Below the pieces are notes generated by a model that made no database searches, had not been told where the DNA came from, and saw only the letters and a program-made list of their open reading frames with translations. Positions 58,740-64,000 of a stretch of DNA of 64,000 bases are shown here, piece by piece. How positions within the stretch are numbered: the first letter of the stretch is position 1; the number at the start of each line of letters is the position of its first letter. Source of the stretch: Arthrobacter sp. OVS8 (GTDB taxonomy: Bacteria > Actinomycetota > Actinomycetes > Actinomycetales > Micrococcaceae); contig CP116670.1 in the NCBI GenBank assembly GCA_028370155.1, forward strand, positions 1,240,001 to 1,304,000, in the 5' to 3' direction. The position numbers were made by a program, and so were the translations under genes.

Positions 58740-59701
58740 ATGCATGCAATCGTCGCCCGCGAGGCCGGGGGCCCGGAGGTCCTCACACTGGCCGAGGTCG
58801 AGCGCCCGGTTCCGGGTCCCGGCCAGCTGCTGGTTAAGGTCGCCGCCGTCGGCGTGAACTTCATCGACACCTACAAGCGCAGCGGAAGCTACAAGGTTCC
58901 GTACCCGTTCACCCCCGGTTCCGAGGCGTCAGGCACCGTGGAGGAACTCGGCGACGGCGTGACCGGGTTCTCCCCGGCGACCGGGTAGCCACGGCCGAGG
59001 GCGTCAACTGCTATGCCGGCTATGCCCTGATCGACGAGGACAAGGCGCTCCCGGTCCCCCGCGGCGTGGACGACTTCACGGCCGCCGCCCTGCCGCTGCA
59101 GGGCATCACCGCGCACTACCTGATCAATTCCTCCTTCAAAGTGGAGCCGGACCACACCGTCCTGCTGCACGCCGGAGCAGGCGGCGTCGGCCTGCTGTTG
59201 ATCCAGCTGCTCAAGGCCAGGGGCGCGCGTGTCATCACCACCGTCTCCACCGATGACAAGGAGCAGCTGGCCCGCGACGCCGGCGCCGACCACGTGCTGC
59301 GCTACGACGGCTTCGCCGCCAGGGTCCGCGAACTGACGGACGGCACCGGCGCGGACGTGGTGTACGACGGCGTCGGGAAGGACACGTTCGACGGGTCCCT
59401 CGCCGCCCTGCGCATCCGCGGCACGCTGGTGCTCTTCGGTGCCGCCTCCGGCCCGGTGCCGCCCTTCGACCCGCAGCGGCTCAACTCCGGCGGCTCGCTG
59501 TACCTGACCCGGCCCACGATCGGCCACTTCCTGCGCGACGCCCACGAACGCCGCTGGCGCTCCGACGAGCTCTTCGCCGCGGTGGCCGATGGCAGCCTCA
59601 AGGTGCGCGTTGGCGCCCGCTACGATCTGGCCGAAGCCGCCCGGGCCCACGATGACCTGGAGCAGCGGCGCACCACGGGCAAAGTCATCCTCGTTCCCTA
59701 G
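58740..59701 (+). CDS. Quinone oxidoreductase (zeta-crystallin-type medium-chain reductase)
   Basis: An NADPH-dependent, zinc-free member of the MDR superfamily. The product (about 320 residues) has PGPGQLLVKVAAVGVNFIDTYKRSG, the family signature region LPLQGITAHYLI, the nucleotide-binding HAGAGGVGLLLIQLLKA and the end YDLAEAARAHDDLEQRRTTGK. One break near 58975 (CCCC for a longer run) is repaired by one base, restoring FSPGDRVATAEG. AAGGAG lies 9 nt upstream of ATG 58740. Confidence 0.88.
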
Positions 59702-59741
59702 GGCCGGGTTCCGTTCGGCCGGGTTCCACAGGCCGGGTTCC
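59702..59741. repeat. Three direct copies of GGCCGGGTTCC
   Basis: Copies start at 59702, 59717 and 59731, directly after the quinone oxidoreductase stop, in the 192-bp gap before the peptide synthetase gene. Nothing else in the gap is recognised beyond AT-richer sequence near 59835-59860 that may hold a promoter. Confidence 0.7.
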
Positions 59742-59893
59742 GGGGCTGGTTTCAGGACACCGTTCCCTGGCGCCGTTCCGGGGACACGGAACAGATCAGG
59801 GAATCAGCGTGCCAATGCCCCGGCGGTGGCGGAGTATTAACATAAAGCGAACCCGGACACCTTCCGTTCACCTAGGCCGGAGACGATCCCCCA

Positions 59894-62800
59894 GTGACTG
59901 ATCAGCAAGCGCAACCGAGCGACCCTCCGCAGGCCCTCGCCACCGTCAGCCCGGACTTCCGGGCGCAGCTTCCGGGTCCCTGGCCGCACCGCCGGAGCGG
60001 ACGCTGGTGGACATCCTGCGGGACACCGCCGCGCGCTTCCCGGACGCCTCCGCCCTGGACGACGGCCACGAATCGCTCAGTTACGCCCAGCTGACCGCCG
60101 CGGTACGGGCCAAGGCGACGGAACTCCACCTGGCCGGACTCGGCGCCGGGGACAAGATCGGCGTCAGGATTCCCTCCGGCACCAACCTGCTCTATGTCTC
60201 GATCCTCGCGATCCTGATGGTCGGGGCGGCGTACGTCCCGGTGGACGCGGACGACCCGGAGGAGCGCGCCCGGCTGGTGTTCGGCGAGGCCCGCGTCGCC
60301 GGCATATTACGCGGCACCGGCGAGATTGTGACGGAAGGGCATCCGCCCCGCCCGTTCCCTGCGCCGAGACTTCCCGGCCCGGACGACGACGCCTGGGTCA
60401 TCTTCACGTCGGGTTCCACCGGGACGCCCAAAGGCGTGGCGGTGCAGCACCGTTCCTCGGCGGCCTTCGTCGATGCCGAAGCCCGCATCTTCCTGCAGAA
60501 CGATCCGATCGGGCCGCAGGACCGGGTCCTGGCCGGCCTGTCGGTCGCCTTCGACGCCTCCTGCGAAGAGATGTGGCTAGCCTGGCGGCACGGCGCCTGC
60601 CTCGTCCCGGCGCCCCGCGCCCTGGTCCGGACCGGCATGGACCTTGGCCCGTGGCTGATCAGCCACGGCATCACGGTTGTGTCCACGGTGCCCACGCTCG
60701 CCGCGCTCTGGCCGGTGGAGTCCCTGGAGAGTGTCCGCTTGTTGATCTTCGGCGGCGAGGCGTGCCCGCCGGAACTCGCCGAGCGGCTCGCCGTCGAAGG
60801 CCGCGAGGTCTGGAACACTTACGGGCCCACCGAGGCCACCGTGGTGGCGTGCGCCGCGCCGCTGGGCGGTTCCGGTCCGATAAGGATCGGCCTGCCGCTG
60901 GACGGCTGGGACCTCGCCGTCGTGGACGCCGAGTCCCGGCCCGTCGAGGAAGGCGAAGTCGGCGAGCTGATCATCGGCGGCGTCGGCCTGGCCCGGTACC
61001 TCGACCCGGCGAAGGACGCCGAGAAGTACGCCCCCATGCCGTCCCTGGGCTGGAGGCGCGCGTACCGCTCGGGCGACCTGGTCCGCTACGAAGCCGAGGG
61101 CCTGATCTTCCAGGGCCGCGCCGACGAACAGGTCAAGCTCGGCGGGCGCCGGATCGAGCTGGGCGAAATCGACGCCGCCCTGCAGTCGCTGCCGGATGTG
61201 GCCGGCGCGGCGGCCGCCGTGCAGACGACGGCGGCCGGCAACCAAATCCTCGTCGGTTACCTGGCCCCGGCCGGGGCCAGGACATCGATCTGGCCGCCGC
61301 GCGGAGCTCCTCGGCGAGAGCCTGCCGGCCCGCTGATTCCGCTGCTGACCCTGGTCGATTCGCTGCCCACCAAGACCAGCGGGAAGGTGGACCGGCACGC
61401 GCTGCCGTGGCCCTGGCAGGGCCGGAGCCGCCGACACCGAAGCGGCGCCGCTGAACCTGCCCGACGACGCCGCCTGGATTGTGCAGCAGTGGAGTGCCGT
61501 GCTGGGCAGCACCGTGTCCGGCCTCGATGCCGACTTCTTCGCTTACGGGGGCGGGTCCCTGGCCGCCGCGCAGCTCGTCTCCGCCCTGCGCGTGCGCTAC
61601 CCCACCATCACGGTGGCCGACATTTACGCCACCCCCGGGTGGGCGCCCTCATCGACGCCGCGCGCCAGTCGCTCCCCGAGGGCGGGTCGGGCCCGGCCCC
61701 TGAACGCACGGTCCGGCGCACGGCCCGCAGGTCGCAGGTCTTCCAGACCCTGATGGGCGTTCCCCTGCACATCCTGGTGGGCATGCGCTGGCTGACGTAC
61801 CTGATGGCGGCCAACAATGTGCTCTCCTCCCTCGCCGGGTTTACGGCCGCGCCCACGGTGTCCTGGTGGTGGGTGGGCGTCTCCTGGCTGGTGTTCGTCA
61901 GTCCTGCGGGCCGGATGCTCGTTTCCATCGCCGCCGCCCGCCTCCTGCTCCGCAAAGTGGTGCCGGGGACGTACCCCGGTCGGGCCGAGTGCACCTGCGC
62001 CTGTGGCTGGCCGAACAGATCCAGGACCTGGCCGGCGCCATCAGCCTGGCCAGTGCTCCGTGGGTGCCGTATTACGCCCGTGCCCTTGGGGCGAAAATCG
62101 GGAACGACGTCCAGCTCCACTCGCTGCCGCCCGTCACGGGTCTGCTTTCACTCGGCAGCGGCTGCAATGTGGAGCCGGAGGTCGATCTGTCCGGCTGGTG
62201 GATTGACGGCGACATCGTCCATATCGGGGCCATCCACGTCGGTCCCGGCGCCACGGTCGGGGCGCGAAGTACCCTCATGCCGGGCGCCACGATCGGCGCC
62301 GGAGCCAAGGTGGAGCCGGGCTCGGCCGTGCTGGGCAAAGTGAAGTCCGGGCAGCTTGTGGCCGGGTCCCCGGCCGAGCGGCGGGGCAAGGCCAAACACT
62401 CCTGGCCGGATACTCCCCGGCCCACCCGCTGATGGGCAGGCTCTGGTTCGCCGGCTTCGCCGCCGCGTCAGCCGTCCTGGCCATGATCCCGTATGTCTCC
62501 GCCGCCGCCGCGTCACTGGTGGTCTTCGGCTTCATCCGGGGCAAGGACTCGCTGGGCGCCGCGCTGCCGCAGCTGCTGCTGTCCCTCCCGCCGGCCGCCC
62601 TGGTCTGGTTTCTGTCCAACCTGGTGCTGATACTCCTGACCACCCGGCTCCTGGGGTGGGCCTCGCCGAAGGCTACTACCGGGTGCGCAGCAGGATCGGC
62701 TGGCAGGTCTGGGCGACCGAACGGGTCCTGGACCTGGCCCGCGACCTCCTCTTCCCCGTTTACGCCAGCCTCTTCACGCCCGCCTGGCTGCGCCTGCTCG

Positions 62801-63849
62801 GAGCCAGAATCGGCAAGAACGTGGAGGCCTCAACAGTCCTGCTGATCCCCAAGATGACCACCGTCGGCGAAGGCGCCTTCCTGGCCGACGACACCATGGT
62901 GGCCTCCTACGAGCTCGACGGCGGCTGGCTGCGGATCGCCCCCGCCAAGATCGGCAAGCGCTCGTTCCTGGGCAACTCCGGCATGACCGCTGCCGGCCGC
63001 AACGTGCCCAAGAATTCCCTCGTGGCCGTGCTGTCGGCGACCCCGGCGAAATCGAAGGCCGGGACGTCGTGGCTCGGCAGCCCGCCGGTCCGGCTGCGGC
63101 GCACGGCCATCGCATCCGATGACACGAGGACCTACCAGCCGCCCCTGAAACTCAAGATCGCCCGGGCCCTGTGGGAGTTGTGCCGCTTTGTCCCCGTCGT
63201 GACCACCGTCGCGATCGCCGCCGGGGTCTTCCTCGCCTTCGACTGGCTCGCCACCGTCTTCAACTACGGCATCGCTGCGCTCCTGGGCGGCGTCGTGATC
63301 CTGCTCGCCGGCGCTGTGGCAGCGGGCAGCGCCGTCGCGGCGAAATGGCTGCTGGTTGGGCGCATCCGGCCCGGCGAGCATCCGCTGTGGAGCTCCTTCA
63401 TCTGGCGCAACGAGGTGGTGGATACCTTCATCGAAATGGTCAGTGCCCCGTGGTTCGCCCGCGCCGCCACCGGCACCCCGGCCCTTGTCTGGTGGCTCCG
63501 CGCACTCGGCGCCAAGATCGGCGCCGGCACGTGGTGCGAAAGCTACTGGCTGCCTGAAGCGGACCTCGTGACCCTGGGCCGGAACGCCACGGTCAACCGC
63601 GGCTGTGTGGTCCAGACCCATCTCTTCCACGACCGCGTCATGAGCATCGACACTGTTACGCTCGATGACGGGGCAACGATGGGACCGCACGGAGTTATCC
63701 TTCCGCAGGCCCGGATCGGCAACGGTGGCACGGTGGGCCCGGCGTCCCTCGTGATGCGGGGTGAAACAGTGCCCGCCGCGACATACTGGATGGGCAATCC
63801 GGTGAGTCCCTGGAGCGGGCCCTCGGTGCCTGCCGCCAAGCTGAAGTAG
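59894..63849 (+). CDS. Pls/PosA-type single-module non-ribosomal peptide synthetase
   Basis: About 1,320 residues after repair. The adenylation domain has FTSGSTGTPKG, NTYGPTEATV, YRSGDLVRY, GRADEQVKLGGRRIELGEI and TKTSGKVDR. A thiolation domain follows, with the phosphopantetheine serine in FFAYGGGSLAAAQ. The second half alternates membrane segments (LHILVGMRWLTYLMAANN, WWVGVSWLVFVSPAG and others) with left-handed beta-helix (hexapeptide) domains (HIGAIHVGPGATVGARST, ASTVLLIPKMTTVGEGA, VTLDDGATMGPHG). This is the layout of epsilon-poly-lysine synthetase and its homologues, which make homo-oligomers of an amino acid at the membrane. There are about ten single-base breaks. The amino acid used cannot be read safely. 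An M1 peptidase gene follows. Confidence 0.82.
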
Positions 63850-63893
63850 CCACGCCCCCGCCCGCCCGCACCTGCAATCCCGAAAGCCTGTTG

Positions 63894-64000
63894 ATGAGCT
63901 CCAGTCCCCCGAGTTCCACCGCCGCACCCGGCACCGGCAGTGGCCTGCCCGCCGACGATGCGGCCGGATCCCCTGATCCGTATCTGCCTGGCCACGGCAC
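63894..64000 (+). CDS. M1-family aminopeptidase, N-terminal fragment
   Basis: The first 35 residues before the window ends: MSSSPPSSTAAPGTGSGLPA, then DPYLPGHG, which is the start of the conserved YLPGHGD motif of actinobacterial M1 (PepN-like) metallopeptidases. It begins 44 bp past the synthetase stop on the same strand. With so little sequence the call rests mainly on that motif. Confidence 0.55.
   Translation, partial: MSSSPPSSTAAPGTGSGLPADDAAGSPDPYLPGHG

Overview
The window comes from a high-GC actinobacterium of the Micrococcaceae, most likely Arthrobacter or Pseudarthrobacter. This rests on the rRNA sequences, on mycothiol-type and other actinobacterial gene families, and on gene order. 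The order argC-J-B-D-F-R-G-H ... mpg ... tyrS ... TPR protein, HAD phosphatase, small ORF, tlyA, nadK, recN, pyrG, Nudix, xerD ... parA, scpA is the block I know from Mycobacterium tuberculosis (about Rv1652 to Rv1709).

Layout. 1-1.7 kb: parA and scpA (chromosome partition). 2.0-20.3 kb: an accessory stretch between parA and xerD, holding a C4-dicarboxylate transporter with its two-component system, a secreted lipoprotein, a methylcitrate-cycle locus (prpE divergent from gntR-prpD-prpB-prpC), an anchored hypothetical protein, a Nudix hydrolase, a DUF222/HNH protein and a PadR-ABC export operon. 20.5-31 kb: the conserved xerD-to-TPR block on the minus strand. 31.4-37 kb: one complete rRNA operon (16S-23S-5S, minus strand, no spacer tRNA). 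37.5-46.9 kb: tyrS, a HelD-like RNA polymerase helicase, apt, alkylation repair genes (mpg, ada-alkA, ogt), a mycothiol-dependent isomerase-like protein and pdxH. 46.96-48.39 kb: an IS3-family insertion sequence seated in the loop of an intergenic hairpin. 48.4-57.2 kb: the complete arginine operon. 57.4-64 kb: a fatty acid desaturase, a quinone oxidoreductase, a large Pls/PosA-type peptide synthetase and the start of an M1 peptidase.

The reading frames are broken at about 60 places. In every case I traced, the frame is restored by adding one base; where I checked the bases, the gap lies in or beside a short run, usually C or G. The breaks hit essential genes (tyrS, argG, recN) as often as accessory ones. 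I read them as sequencing or assembly deletions, not real pseudogenes, and give most genes as single features spanning the breaks.

How the parts work together. DctS/DctR probably senses dicarboxylates and controls dctA. The GntR protein probably controls propionate use through two identical palindromes between prpE and gntR. ArgR, encoded inside the arg operon, probably binds near the argC promoter. PadR probably represses its own ABC operon. The most striking items are the insertion sequence in the hairpin loop, the in-frame palindromic insert at the start of argH, the 105-bp tandem repeats in the TPR gene, and the Pls/PosA synthetase.
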